A DNA stretch of 64,000 nt from Microbacterium elymi (GCF_021582895.2 NZ_CP091139.2:496001-560000), one strand, 5' to 3'; positions 1 through 12,025 are shown, counted from the first letter of the stretch. A program made the numbers and translations. Notes: generated from the sequence alone by a model not told the origin.

Positions 1-289
1 TCTCGGTGACGCGGAGGGTGGATGCTGCGCCCGCGTGGGCTGTGGCATCCGCCGCCAGCCCGTCTCCGACCAGCGCGCGCACCGCCGTGTGGGCGGTCTG
101 CACGGTGATCTGCGAACGCCGCGCCAACTCCGAGAACGAGATGCCGGGCGTGGCCTGGATGTGCGCGAGCAGCCCGTACTTCCGGGTGGTCAGGCCCAGG
201 TCCTTCAGCTGCGCGTTCAGCTGCCCGTCCCAGATGCTCCCGACCGTCAGCAGGGAGATCACGGGACTGAACGGCGGACGCTGAGGCAT
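1..289 (-). CDS. MarR-family transcriptional regulator (partial, cut by window edge)
   Basis: The reverse strand reads from an ATG at 289 off the left edge of the window. The visible N-terminus starts MPQRPPFSPVISLLTVGS and carries a winged-helix segment typical of MarR proteins: a turn around TTRKYGLLAHIQ, then PGISFSELARRSQITVQTA as the recognition-helix region. MarR proteins are small dimeric repressors that often respond to phenolic or toxic compounds. The C-terminal half is outside the window, so target and ligand cannot be judged. The next gene on the same strand ends 9 nt upstream of this start, so they may be co-transcribed. Confidence 0.75.
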   Translation of the reverse strand, partial: MPQRPPFSPVISLLTVGSIWDGQLNAQLKDLGLTTRKYGLLAHIQATPGISFSELARRSQITVQTAHTAVRALVGDGLAADATAHAGAASTLRVTE

Positions 290-298
290 AGGGCAATG

Positions 299-526
299 CT
301 AGTAGGGGCGACCCGGAGGCATCGGCGGACGCGGCCCCGCTCCGGGAGGGAACCCGCCTGCTCGCCGCGCGCGCTCCTCGTCGGCGAGCAGGACACCGTT
401 CTTCACGGCGGTGCGCATGATGAGGTACCCGATCCACAGGGCCAGTGCCAGCGTGCCCAGGTAGACGATGAGCCCGACGAGCAGGACGCCGAAGCCCAGG
501 CCGGCCATTCCGGAGTAGTCGTTCAT
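299..526 (-). CDS. small membrane protein, unknown function
   Basis: A 75-residue protein. Residues about 8-38 form one long hydrophobic stretch (LGFGVLLVGLIVYLGTLALA), enough for one membrane span or a tight hairpin. It is followed by a charged segment ending in a Pro/Gly-rich tail (PGAGPRPPMPPGRPY) likely to be cytoplasmic. I do not recognise a named family; such short proteins with a proline-rich tail are common in Microbacteriaceae. It sits directly upstream of the MarR gene on the same strand. Confidence 0.6.
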   Translation of the reverse strand: MNDYSGMAGLGFGVLLVGLIVYLGTLALALWIGYLIMRTAVKNGVLLADEERARRAGGFPPGAGPRPPMPPGRPY

Positions 527-563
527 AGGCTCACCATAGCTCGGTGAGGCGTCAGACTACTTC

Positions 564-932
564 TCAAGACACGCCCTGTTGCCCGTCCCAGGGCAGAGCG
601 ACGACGGGAAGGAGGTAGATTCGCCCGGCGACGGCCAACGGATGCCCCGACATGTAGGCGGCAGCTTCTTCGATCGACTCGGCCTCGATGAGGTCGTACC
701 CGGCGAACCACTCCTTGAATTCCGGGAACGGACCGTCGGTGACGAGAACCTCGCCGTCGCGCACGGCGACCGATTTCGCCCGTTCCGGCCCGGCGACCGG
801 GCCGCCCAGCTCGAGCATCCCGGCGTTCGTGCCCTGTTCGGCCCAGGTATCGAGCATCCGACGATCTTCCGCCTGGTCGAGCGCGGTTCCTGTCCGATCC
901 GTCATGTGGATGACGAGATATGTGCTGGTCAT
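564..932 (-). CDS. YCII-related DGPF-domain protein
   Basis: A 122-residue alpha/beta protein of the YCII/DGPF family. The diagnostic motif DGPF is visible in VTDGPFPEFKEWFAGYDLIE at about residues 66-85, followed by the conserved helix IEEAAAYMSGHP. These proteins resemble YciI dehydratase/peroxidase-like folds, but their reaction is unknown. The start overlaps the stop of the upstream sigma-factor gene by 4 nt (ATGA), so translation is probably coupled. DGPF proteins are the known genomic partners of ECF42 sigma factors, which is exactly the neighbour here. Confidence 0.9.
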   Translation of the reverse strand: MTSTYLVIHMTDRTGTALDQAEDRRMLDTWAEQGTNAGMLELGGPVAGPERAKSVAVRDGEVLVTDGPFPEFKEWFAGYDLIEAESIEEAAAYMSGHPLAVAGRIYLLPVVALPWDGQQGVS

Positions 933-2210
933 GAGGTTCCTCCGTCGTTGTTCGTCGTGTCGGCGAGTTCGTGCCGCCGACGGGTGAGAAGTGCGAGCTC
1001 GGCCGGGTTGACCGCCAATTCGATCGCGCGGTCGTAGGCTGCGCGCGCTTCCTGCCGACGCCCGGTCAGACGCGGCAGCTCCGCGCGCGTCGTCTGGAAG
1101 GCGTGATGGCCGCCCAGCTCTCCGCCCAGCGGCTCGATGAGCGCGAGGGCGACGTCGGGTGAGTCGTACTCGGAGATCGCAATGGCCCTGTTGAGCCGCA
1201 CGATCGGACTCGGGTCGATGCGTTCGAAGGCGGTGTACAGAGCGACGATTCGGCCCCAGTCGGTGTCCTGCGCCCGCTGTGCGGAGACGTGCACCGCGTT
1301 GATCGCGGCGAGCAGTCGGTAGCGGCCCAGCCCGGCGATGTTCCTGCCGTTGGTTTCCAGCGCACCGTCGAGCAGTGCGATGCCTTCGTGAATGAGGTCC
1401 TGGTTCCAGGAGCCGCGATCCTGCTCATCCAGTCGGATGAGCTCCCCGTCGGCGGAGAGGCGCGCATCGGCACGCGCCTGGGTGAGAAGCATCAGCGCCA
1501 GCAGGCCTGTCGCCTCGGCATCCTCGGGTGTACCCGCAGGGAGAAGTCTTCTCACGAGTCGTGCGAGACGGATCGCCTCATCGGTGAGGTCGCGACGGAT
1601 CGGATCAACGTCCTCCCCCGACGCGAAGTAGCCCTCATTGAAGATCAGATAGAGCACGGCGAGCACCCCGGCGACACGCTCCTGTACGTCGTCATGCTCT
1701 GGCATCCGGAACGGCACGCCCGCAGCTTTGATCTTCGCCTTGGCGCGGCTGATCCGCTGCCCCATCGTCCTCTCCTGCACCAGGAAGGCCCGGGCGATCT
1801 CGGCGACGGTGAGACCGCCGATCATCCGCAGGGTGAGCGCGACACGGGCATCCATCGACAGCACCGGTTGGCAGCACGTGAAGATCAACCGCAGCCGGTC
1901 GTCTTCAACGACGCCGACCGGCTCGGCAGGCGAGTCGTCCTCCATGAGAAGCGCCTCCCTCTGTTTGCCGTCGCGCCTGGCCTCGCGGCGCAAGCCGGTC
2001 GACCGCCTTGCGGTGCGCGGTCGTAGTGATCCAGGCACCCGGATTCGGCGGCACACCGTCGACGGGCCAGCGCTCGACAGCCGTGGCGAACGCTTCAGCA
2101 GCGGTCTCTTCGGCGATGTCGAGGTCGCCGTAGCGGCGGACGAGGCCGGCGACGATCATGCTCCACTCCTCGCGGTAGGTGCGCGAGATCGCGGCATCCG
2201 CGTCGACCAT
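929..2210 (-). CDS. ECF42-type RNA polymerase sigma factor with C-terminal TPR-like extension (apparent frameshift)
   Basis: An extracytoplasmic-function sigma factor of about 426 residues. Sigma region 2 lies at about residues 8-75 (ISRTYREEWSMIVAGLVRRY then AEETAAEAFATAVERWP), region 4 at about 120-165 (LTVAEIARAFLVQERTMGQR), and a long helical extension follows to the C-terminus, as in the ECF42/DUF6596 group. The ATG at 2210 was chosen because GAGAGGAGCG precedes it. One extra base near 1992 (GCGCAAGCC where GCGCAGCC would stay in frame) splits the ORF between AHRKAVDRL and RREARRDGK; removing it gives a full-length protein. No anti-sigma gene is adjacent; the DGPF gene follows with a 4-nt overlap. 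Confidence 0.9.
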
Positions 2211-2389
2211 CGCGCTCCTCTCGATCGCACGTGCGGCGACCCTCATCATCACCACGAACACGTCCGGGTCAATTCGACAGGATGCCGGAAGAGATTCTCA
2301 ACCCTTTCGTGCGTGTCGAAATCTCCGGTGTCGATCGTGGTGTCGATGAGGACGGCCGACCGCGCCGGCCCACGACGAGAGGAAGCGAC

Positions 2390-2587
2390 ATGTACGCCGA
2401 CACCATGAGCCACTCCGCGGCCCGCGAGTTCAGCGACCGGATCAGCGACATGCGCTGGGAACGCGAGCAGGAACGCATGGCGCGGCGTCGGGCCGCCGTG
2501 GCGCGCCACGCGGCATTCATCCGCTCGATCCCGACGTCGTTCGCCGTGCTGCTTCATGCGGGTACGCGCGGTTCACGAGGTGTATGA
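2390..2587 (+). CDS. small charged protein, unknown function
   Basis: A 65-residue, Arg-rich, largely helical protein (FSDRISDMRWEREQERMARR) with an alternating charged pattern suggesting a short coiled coil or amphipathic helix. The ATG at 2390 was preferred over longer readings because AGAGGAAGCGAC lies directly upstream. Such short basic proteins are common in Microbacteriaceae, often without assigned role. It is divergent from the sigma factor and convergent with nrdF, with a strong hairpin immediately after its stop. Confidence 0.5.
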   Translation: MYADTMSHSAAREFSDRISDMRWEREQERMARRRAAVARHAAFIRSIPTSFAVLLHAGTRGSRGV

Positions 2588-2590
2588 CAC

Positions 2591-2629
2591 GACGAGGGGG
2601 TGGATGCTGCGCAGCATCCACCCCTCGTC
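2591..2629. terminator. long near-perfect hairpin between convergent genes
   Basis: The stem is GACGAGGGG(G)TGGATGCTGC paired with GCAGCATCCACCCCTCGTC, about 19 bp with one bulged G and no loop beyond the central GC. It lies between the stop of the small plus-strand gene and the stop of nrdF, so it can terminate both. There is no clear U-tract, as is usual in high-GC actinobacteria. Confidence 0.7.
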
Positions 2630-2645
2630 TGTGCAACTCAGAGGC

Positions 2646-5802
<3,157 letters not shown>

Positions 5803-5821
<19 letters not shown>

Positions 5822-6247
5822 CGTTCCAATCCGTCGCTCACCTGAGCCACGTCCTCGGGCGTGCCGAACAGTTCAAGCCGATACAGGTGCGGCACGTGAC
5901 ACTTGCGGCTGATGATCTCTCCGGCCAGGCAGTACGCCTCGCCGAAATTCGTGTTCCCCGCGGAGATGACCCCGCGGATCCATTTGCGGTTGTCCTCGTC
6001 GTTGAGGAACCTGATGACCTGCTTCGGGACGGAGCCCTTCTCGGCACCGCGCCCCTGCCCGCCGCCGTACGTCGGGGTGACCAGCACGAACGGCTCGTCC
6101 ACCCGCAGCGGCGGCTCGGAGCTGTGCGGACCGGAGTGCAGCGGAATGCGCCGCGCCGGCAGGCCGAGCTTGTCCACGAAGCGCGCCGTGTTCCCCGAGA
6201 CACTGGAGAAGTCGACGAGCAGCGGTGCCTGCGACCGCGGTGGGCAT
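5803..6247 (-). CDS. nrdI: flavodoxin-like NrdI, class Ib RNR maturation protein (apparent frameshift near start)
   Basis: NrdI is a small flavoprotein that supplies the oxidant to assemble the Mn2-tyrosyl radical in NrdF. The FMN-binding loop [12 protein letters not shown] is clear near the N-terminus, followed by PTYGGG and [15 protein letters not shown]. About 147 residues. The best start, the ATG at 6247 directly after the nrdH stop, is in a different frame from the body; an extra base at 6219-6225, next to GCTGC, joins them. The stop overlaps the nrdE start by 19 nt. Confidence 0.92.
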
Positions 6248-6248
6248 G

Positions 6249-6482
6249 TCAGGCCAGACGGGCGGCGAGCTCGTCGATCTTGTCCGGGCGGAACCCCGAC
6301 CAGTGGCCGTCGTCGGTGATGACGACGGGCGCCTGCAGGTAGCCCAGCGCCTTGACCTGCTCGAGGGCCGCCGGCTCCTCCGTCAGGTCGTGGACTTCGT
6401 ATTCGAGGCCCTTCGAATCCAGTGCGCGGTATGTCGCGTTGCACTGAACGCAGGAAGGCTTCGTGTAGACCGTGATCGCCAT
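6249..6482 (-). CDS. nrdH: glutaredoxin-like NrdH redoxin
   Basis: A 77-residue redoxin that passes electrons from thioredoxin reductase to NrdE. The active site is CVQC in [20 protein letters not shown], and the C-terminal [11 protein letters not shown] matches the NrdH signature (SGFRP). The ATG at 6482 follows GGGAGAGGTGGTCGAC, giving a good ribosome site. First gene of nrdHIEF; the upstream region carries paired NrdR-like boxes. Confidence 0.97.
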   Translation of the reverse strand: MAITVYTKPSCVQCNATYRALDSKGLEYEVHDLTEEPAALEQVKALGYLQAPVVITDDGHWSGFRPDKIDELAARLA

Positions 6483-6546
6483 GTCGACCACCTCTCCCCT
6501 CATCATTCGATCCGTCTGTCCCGGCGATCCCCCCGCCGGAGCTCCA

Positions 6547-6594
6547 ATACTACATATGGGTACCGACAACGGGAAGCACCACAAGGGATAGTAG
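6547..6594 (-). promoter_or_regulatory. paired NrdR-like boxes upstream of nrdH
   Basis: On the reverse strand two 16-mers match the bacterial NrdR consensus ACACWATATWTWGTGT at about 10-11 of 16 positions each: CTACTATCCCTTGTGG (6594-6579) and TACCCATATGTAGTAT (6562-6547). Their first bases are 32 nt apart, the spacing (about three helical turns) usual for NrdR box pairs. The proximal box ends 65 nt before the nrdH ATG. The surrounding stretch 6541-6610 is clearly AT-richer than its flanks. The nrdR gene itself is not in the window. Confidence 0.6.
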
Positions 6595-6832
6595 TTACAT
6601 CCGTGTAGTTTTCCACCGCTCTCCCCATCTACAACACAGGTTCTCCACCGATTCATCCACAGGACCGGACCGGGTTTCGAGCCTGGGAAACGCCTGAATC
6701 ACGTGCCTTTTCGGACACCGCGGACGCATCCATCCACACCCCCGACGCTACGAGCCGGTTCCGACATCCGATCCGCTGTGGAAAACGCCCTTCGGCGTGT
6801 CGCGGCGTGTCGCGCCCCGGTAACGTTGACCC
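6595..6832. other. divergent intergenic region between nrdH and the MFS gene
   Basis: About 240 nt with no convincing ORF. It is relatively AT-rich near 6595-6665 (GTAGTTTTCCACC, CTACAACACAGG, ATTCATCCACAGG), probably part of the nrdH promoter region; the remainder leads to the GTG start of the MFS gene. ATTCATCCACA resembles but does not match a DnaA box. I see no terminator, tRNA or riboswitch. Confidence 0.35.
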
Positions 6833-8043
6833 GTGGCGGGATACCGGGATCTACTGCGCACGCCCGGCATCGGGCGCATCATCACGGCGCAAGCTGACGG
6901 CGCGCTTCCCCTCGGGGATGACGAGCCTGGCCATCCTGCTGCACGTCGAGCAGATCACCGGCTCGTACGGGGCGGCGGGACTCGTGCTGGCGGCCGCGTC
7001 GATCGGGCAGGCCGTGGCCGGCCCGATCACGAGCCGCTGGATGGGCATCTGGGGCATGCGGCGGGTGCTGACCCTCACCATGCTCGTGTGCGCGGCATCC
7101 GTCGCCGGCATCGCCCTGCTGCACGTGCCCCTGCCGGCGTACATGGTGCTCGGGCTGCTGGCCGGGCTGTCCACGCCGCCGGTGCAGCCGGCCGTGCGCA
7201 CGATCTATCCGAAGATGGTCAACTCGCGCCAGCTCACGCCCCTGTTCTCGCTGGACGCCTCGCTGCAGGAGATCATCTGGATCCTCGCGCCGGTGGTGAT
7301 CACGCTGGTGTCCACCCAGATCGGCACGGTCACCGGTCTGCTGCTGATCGTGGTGATCCTGCTGGCGGGCGGGACGTGGTTCATCCTGTCCCCCGAGCTC
7401 GGCCAGGTGCGCATCCCGCGCAAGCCGCCGCCGGTTCGGCAAGGTGCTCGCCCGCCCGCCCGTCGCTGCTGGCGACCCTCGTCGGATTCCTGCTCGTCGG
7501 CGCCTGCGCGGCCGTGGAGGCCGGCGTGGTCGCCACGTTCGGGAACGGCGGGGTCGAGGCCGGGCTGGTCCTGGCCGTGTTCGCGGTCGGCAGCCTGGCC
7601 GGCGGCCTGGTCTCGGCAGCATCCCGATGGGCCGGTGGGCCATGGCCCGGCGGATGGCGATCGTGCTGGTCGGTCTGCTGGTGACCACCCTGTTCCTGAA
7701 CGTGTGGTGGGTCAGCGGCTCGCTGCTGATCGCGGGCATCGGCGTCGCGCCGGCGTTCGCAGTGATCTCGGCGATGACCACGGCGAGCGTGAAGTTCAGC
7801 GACACCGCCGAGGCGTTCGGCTGGGTCAACACCGGGCAGCTGATCGGCGCGGCGGCCGGCTCGGCGTTCGCCGGGTTCCTGATCGACGGGATGGGCCCGT
7901 CCGGCGCCTACTGGACGGCGGCCGCGTTCGCCGCGGCGGGACTGGTGGTGTGCGTCGTGTTCGTCCGCGGCTTCCCGGACCTGCGCTTCCGCGATCCGAG
8001 CCCGATCCCGGACACCGAGCCGGTGGGCACCATCACCTCGTGA
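6833..8043 (+). CDS. MFS transporter (apparent frameshifts)
   Basis: A major facilitator superfamily transporter of about 402 residues with many hydrophobic helices (e.g. ITGSYGAAGLVLAAASIGQA, GLLLIVVILLAGGTWFIL, LATLVGFLLVGACAAVEA). The start is the GTG at 6833 (V-AGYRDLLRTPGIGRI). Four indels interrupt it: +1 at 6891 (GCGCAAGCTG), +1 at 7422 (GCGCAAGCC), +1 near 7465 (CGTCGCTGCTGG) and -1 near 7617 (beside GCAGC); their net +2 matches the span. The family resembles drug or sugar-efflux carriers with 12 helices; substrate unknown. Divergent from nrdH. Confidence 0.85.
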
Positions 8044-8044
8044 C

Positions 8045-8451
8045 TCAGTCGGTGACGCGGCGCAGCAGTTCGAGCAGGGCGGCCGCGTACGCGTCGCACG
8101 GCTCCGGATGCTCGAACCCGAGCATCCGGGAGTCCAGCTCGATCTCCACCCGATAGGTGTCGGTCAGCCGCCGCAGCGACCGGAAGGTGCCGCGCAGGGC
8201 TCGCGCAGCTGCTCCTCACTGGGCAGCCAGAGCGCGTCCTCCTGCGCGACCGAGTCCAGCGCCCATTCGGTCGTCCCGTTGAATGCGAGGATGCTGCCGG
8301 TCGGGTAGGTGCGGGCCTCGATCGTCATGTCGCTGACCGTGAAGACGTCCGCCTCGAACTCCGGCTCGTCCAGCTGGAAGCGATCGCCCGAGTGCGGATG
8401 CCAGAGCAGGCCGGCATCGTGCAGGGCGCGCGCGGCTTCGGTCGAGATCAT
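8045..8451 (-). CDS. hypothetical protein, co-transcribed with CsoR-like repressor (apparent frameshift)
   Basis: About 135 residues after repair; acidic with Trp/Phe-rich patches (GLLWHPHSGDRFQLDEPEFE), ending CDAYAAALLELLRRVTD. I cannot name a function; similar short proteins occur widely in Microbacterium. The frame is lost near 8191 (-1, after SEEQLRE) and regained as LRGTFRSLRRLTDTYRVEIE. The ATG at 8451 starts 1 nt after the stop of the upstream metal-sensor gene, so the two form an operon. Confidence 0.65.
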
Positions 8452-8452
8452 C

Positions 8453-8722
8453 TCAGCGGTTCTGCACGTCGTACGCCTTGAGCAGCTCGGCCACCGCCTG
8501 CTCGCGCTCGTCGCCCCCCTGCTCGAACATGTGTGTCACGTGCGTGCGCAGATGGTTCTCCAGCAGCTTGTCCAGCGATTCGAGCGCCTTCTGGATCGCC
8601 CGGGACTGGGCGATGATGTCCATGCAGTAGTCCTCGCCCTCGATCATCTTCGCAAGCCCCCGCACCTGTCCCTCCACGATGGCCGTGCGGTGGAGAGCGC
8701 GCTTCTTGATGTCGTCGATCAC
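8453..8722 (-). CDS. CsoR/RcnR/FrmR-family metal- or formaldehyde-responsive repressor
   Basis: An 89-residue all-helical DUF156 repressor starting at a GTG (8722). The family signature is HRTAIVEGQVRGLAKMIEGE, followed by the ligand Cys in DYCMDIIAQSRAIQKALESL (C33). The second site reads LLENHLRTHV, giving His57 and His61 instead of the His...Cys pair of copper-sensing CsoR. That pattern is closer to RcnR/FrmR-like sensors of Ni/Co or formaldehyde, so copper sensing should not be assumed. No metal efflux gene is adjacent on this strand. Confidence 0.9.
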   Translation of the reverse strand: MIDDIKKRALHRTAIVEGQVRGLAKMIEGEDYCMDIIAQSRAIQKALESLDKLLENHLRTHVTHMFEQGGDEREQAVAELLKAYDVQNR

Positions 8723-8759
8723 GCCGCAAGAGTACCCGCCTGCGTGGCAGGATGGCGCC

Positions 8760-10030
8760 ATGGTGCGCACTCCGACGGCCCTGCTGAGCCCCGCCGACCA
8801 GCAGCGCCGGCGCGCATTGCGCACGATGAAGGGGATCGCCCTGGGGCGCTGCTGGCTCTGGCCGCGGTGTTCGTGGTGGCCTTCGTGCTGGAGGAGCGAT
8901 TCGGCTGGCTCGCCTATGTGCGGGCGGCGGCCGAGGGCGGCATGGTCGGCGCGCTTGCGGACTGGTTCGCGGTGACGGCCCTGTTCCGGCATCCGCTCGG
9001 CCTGCCCATCCCGCACACCGCCATCATCCCGACCCGCAAGGACGAGATCGGCCGCACTCTGGGCGAGTTCGTCGAGACGAACTTCCTGTCCGGCCCGGTC
9101 GTGCGCACCAAGCTCGAGTCGACCGCCCTGGCTGCGCGGCTGGGCGCCTGGCTGGGCGAGCCCGCGCATGCCGAGCGGGTGACCGCCGAGGGCGCCGCGA
9201 TGGCCTCGGGCGTGCTGCGCGCGCTGTCGGACGCGGACGTGCAGGAGGTGCTGACCTCCCTCGCCCGCGAGCACCTGCTCGCCCCGAGTGGGGGCCGCCG
9301 GCCGGGGCGTGGCTCGAGCGGGTGGTGGATGCCGACGCCCACCACGGCGCGGTGGATCTGGCGGTGGACAGCCTGTCGTCCTGGCTGTCGGCGAACCGCC
9401 CGGCCTTCCGTGGCCTGGTCTCTCGCCGGCTTCCGTCGTGGGTGCCGCGGGTGGCGCACCGGTTCGTGGACGACACCGTGTACGGCGAGGCGGTGAAGTT
9501 CGCGGCCGCCGTGCGGGCCGACCCGCGGCATCCCGCCCGGCTGGCGTTGGACGGATACCTGGTGCGCCTGGCCGACCGGCTGCAGCACGATCCGGCGATG
9601 ATCGGGCGGTTCGAGGACGCCAAGACCGCCGTCTTCGACAGCCCGCGGGTCCGCGAGCTCGCCGCCCAGGTGTGGGGCACGGTCAAGAGCGGCCTGCTGT
9701 CGGCCCTCGCCGATCCGGCCGGCGCCCTGCGCACCCGGGCGGTGGCCGCGGTCGCCGACGTGGGCGGGCGGCTGCGCACCGAACCCGCGCTCCGAGCGCC
9801 GCGTGGACGGGTGGGTGACGGATGCCGCGGTGTTCGCCGTGGACCGCTATCGGCACGACATCGCCTCGATCATCACCGACACCGTGGAGCGGTGGGATGC
9901 CGCCGAGACCACGGAGAAGATCGAGCTGATGGTCGGCCGCGACCTGCAGTACATCCGCCTGAACGGCACCGTCATCGGCGCCCTCGCCGGCCTGGCCATC
10001 TACACCGTCGCGAACCTGCTGCTGGGATGA
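8760..10030 (+). CDS. DUF445 family membrane-associated protein (apparent frameshifts)
   Basis: About 423 residues. DUF445 proteins have an N-terminal helix hairpin and C-terminal membrane anchor with unknown function. Visible are the N-terminal segment LLALAAVFVVAFVLEERFGW, the signature EGGMVGALADWFAVTALFRHP and PHTAIIPTRKDEIGRTLGEF, and the C-terminal NGTVIGALAGLAIYTVANLL. Indels: -1 near 8845 before GCGCTGCTGG, -1 near 9286 and +1 near 9802 (CTCCGAG for CTCGAG). Net -1 agrees with the span. The stop is followed after 7 nt by the SixA-like gene. Confidence 0.88.
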
Positions 10031-10037
10031 TGGCGAT

Positions 10038-10504
10038 ATGAAGGTGCTCGCGCTCGTGCGCCACGCGAAGTCGGACTGGACCACCGCGCGGGAAGACCAC
10101 GACCGTCCGCTGAACGACCGGGGCTGCGCGACGCGCCCCGGATGGCCCGGCGGATCGCCGAGACCGGGCTTGCGCCCCGACGTGATCCTGTCCAGCACCG
10201 CGCTGCGCGCCCGGACCACGGCCGAGGCGTTCGCCGCCGAGCTCGGCGTCGCGGTCGACCTGGAGCCGGAGCTGTACGGGGCTCCGGCCGAGCGCTGCTG
10301 GCCCGCGCCGCCCGCACCGGGGCCGGATCGGTCATGGTGGTCGCGCACGACCCCGGTATGAGCGCGCTCGCGTCGCGGCTGTCCGGCGGCGGGATCGCCC
10401 GCATGCCCACCTGCGCGGTCGCCGTGTTCACCTGGGACGCGGACGAGCCGGATGCCGCGACCACGCCGGATCCGGCATCCTTCACCCTCGACACCCCGCG
10501 GTAG
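10038..10504 (+). CDS. SixA-like histidine phosphatase (apparent frameshifts)
   Basis: About 155 residues of the histidine phosphatase superfamily, small SixA-like branch. The catalytic RHG-type motif is LVRHAKSDW near the N-terminus, with SSTALRARTTAEAFAAELG and the second catalytic His in VMVVAHDPGMSALASRL. Likely a phosphohistidine or small phospho-metabolite phosphatase. Frames break at 10124 (-1 before GGCTGCGC), 10170 (+1, GGGCTTGCGCC) and 10296 (-1 before GCTGCTGG). Immediately downstream of the DUF445 gene. Confidence 0.88.
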
Positions 10505-10519
10505 CGATACGGTGCCGAT

Positions 10520-11404
10520 GTGGCTCTTTCCCAAGACGCGCTCTGGCCGCGCGCCGGCTCGTGGCCGGCGTTCGACGGCGGCTCCTGCGACGCCGCGCTG
10601 GTCGGCGTGCCGGCGCACCTGACCTCGCTCTCGCCGACGGGGGCGGATGCCACGCCCGCGGCGGTCCGTGCGGCGTTGGCGCGCTACAGCCCGACGCTGA
10701 TCGGCCCGCCCGCCGTCGACCTGGACGAGGTGCTGCGCATCGTCGACGCCGGCGATGTGGCAGACCCCGACGGCCGCGAGGGCGAGGCGCGCGTGCGCGA
10801 CCGGGTGCGCGCACTCGCGGCGGCCGCCCGGCTGGTCATCGCCCTCGGCGGCGACAACTCACTGACCTACGGGGTAGCGCAGGGCGCGGATGCCGCGGGC
10901 CTGATCACGCTGGATGCGCACTACGACCTGCGCGACGGCGAGTCCAACGGCTCGCCGGTGCGCCGGCTGGCGGCAGCGGGCCTGGACGGGCGGCAGATCG
11001 TGCAGATCGGCATCGCCGACTTCGCGAACTCCGCCGCCTACGCGCGCCGCGCGGCCGACCTCGGCATCACGGTGATCACACTCGACGAGGTGCGTCGGCG
11101 CGGCATCGACGACGTCGTCTCGCAGGCGGTGGAGGTCGCCGGGCCCGGCCGGGTGCATCTGGACATCGACGTGGACGTGTGCGACCGATCCGTCGCGCCC
11201 GGCTGCCCGGCATCCGTTCCCGGCGGTCTGCAGGCGTGGGAGCTGCGGGCGCTGGTGCGGGGCATCGCCGCATCGCCGCACGTGGTCTCGGCCGACCTGG
11301 CCGAGGTGGATGCCACCGCCGACGCCCCGGACGGACGCACCGTGCGCCTGGCGGCGCTGTGCGTGCTGGAGCTGTTGGCCGGGCTCGCGGGACGCACGAC
11401 ATGA
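10520..11404 (+). CDS. hutG: formimidoylglutamase (arginase superfamily)
   Basis: A 294-residue arginase-fold Mn enzyme; in this context it would hydrolyse N-formimidoyl-L-glutamate to glutamate and formamide, the last histidine-degradation step. Metal motifs are GGDNS (family usually GGDHS), DAHYDLR and DIDVDVCD. The start is a GTG at 10520 overlapping an out-of-frame ATG. The ORF is intact. Its stop overlaps the next ATG by 4 nt, and it converges on hutI-hutU-hutH, which supports the hutG call over agmatinase or arginase. Confidence 0.88.
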   Translation: MALSQDALWPRAGSWPAFDGGSCDAALVGVPAHLTSLSPTGADATPAAVRAALARYSPTLIGPPAVDLDEVLRIVDAGDVADPDGREGEARVRDRVRALAAAARLVIALGGDNSLTYGVAQGADAAGLITLDAHYDLRDGESNGSPVRRLAAAGLDGRQIVQIGIADFANSAAYARRAADLGITVITLDEVRRRGIDDVVSQAVEVAGPGRVHLDIDVDVCDRSVAPGCPASVPGGLQAWELRALVRGIAASPHVVSADLAEVDATADAPDGRTVRLAALCVLELLAGLAGRTT

Positions 11405-12025
11405 GCGAGACCGCACCCGACGCCGCGACCCTGCTGGACGAAGCGGGCACAGCGACGGAGTGGGTCCCGTTCGATCACCGGCCGCGCACCGCCGGCCGGA
11501 TGACCGTGGGCGTGGCCGCGCACGGCGACTGGCAGGCTGCGGATGCCTGCGCGTCGAGGGCGCCGGCGCGGTCCCCGGCGTGATGCTCACCGGCTGGGCG
11601 GTGACCGCTGCGGGGCGTGAGGACGTGCTGCTGACGCCGGTGGCCGGCGGCGTCGACATCTGCGTGCCCGATGAGGACGGCCACGAGCTCCGACTCCGAG
11701 CTTGCGCGTGCTGGTGCCCTTCGACGCCGTGGTCGACACCGCGCGCTCCGACCTGCCGAACGGCGCGGTCCAGGTCGTCCCCCACGTGACGGTGCGCGAC
11801 GTGCCGGCCGGCTACCCGGTGATCGTCGCGGTGCGCCGTGGACCCGAGCCGCCGCCGATCCCGCAGATGCGCGAAGTGCCCGTGGACGGACAGGGCAAGC
11901 CGCTGCGAATCCACCAGACCGGCTCGCTGATCCCCGAGATCGAGCTGGCGCCCGCCGATTCCGGCCACGAGATCACCGTCCGGTGGCCCGACCGCACCCG
12001 CGAGGTCGTGGCCCTGCCGGGCTAG
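11401..12025 (+). CDS. hut-cluster protein of unknown function, coupled to hutG (apparent frameshifts)
   Basis: About 207 residues, beta-rich, with no membrane segment or motif I recognise ([40 protein letters not shown]). It is not obviously HutD. It overlaps hutG by ATGA, so it is translationally coupled and likely linked to histidine catabolism. Frames shift near 11545 (-1, beside CTGCGC) and near 11695-11703 (net +2 or -1 around CTCCGAGCTTGCGC). Its TAG stop shares a CTAG with the convergent hutI stop. Confidence 0.65.

Noticed and set aside
6640..6665. ATTCATCCACAGG as a DnaA box or replication-origin signal
   Set aside because: It has an inserted base relative to TTATCCACA, there is no cluster of boxes, and no dnaA/dnaN/gyrB genes are nearby.
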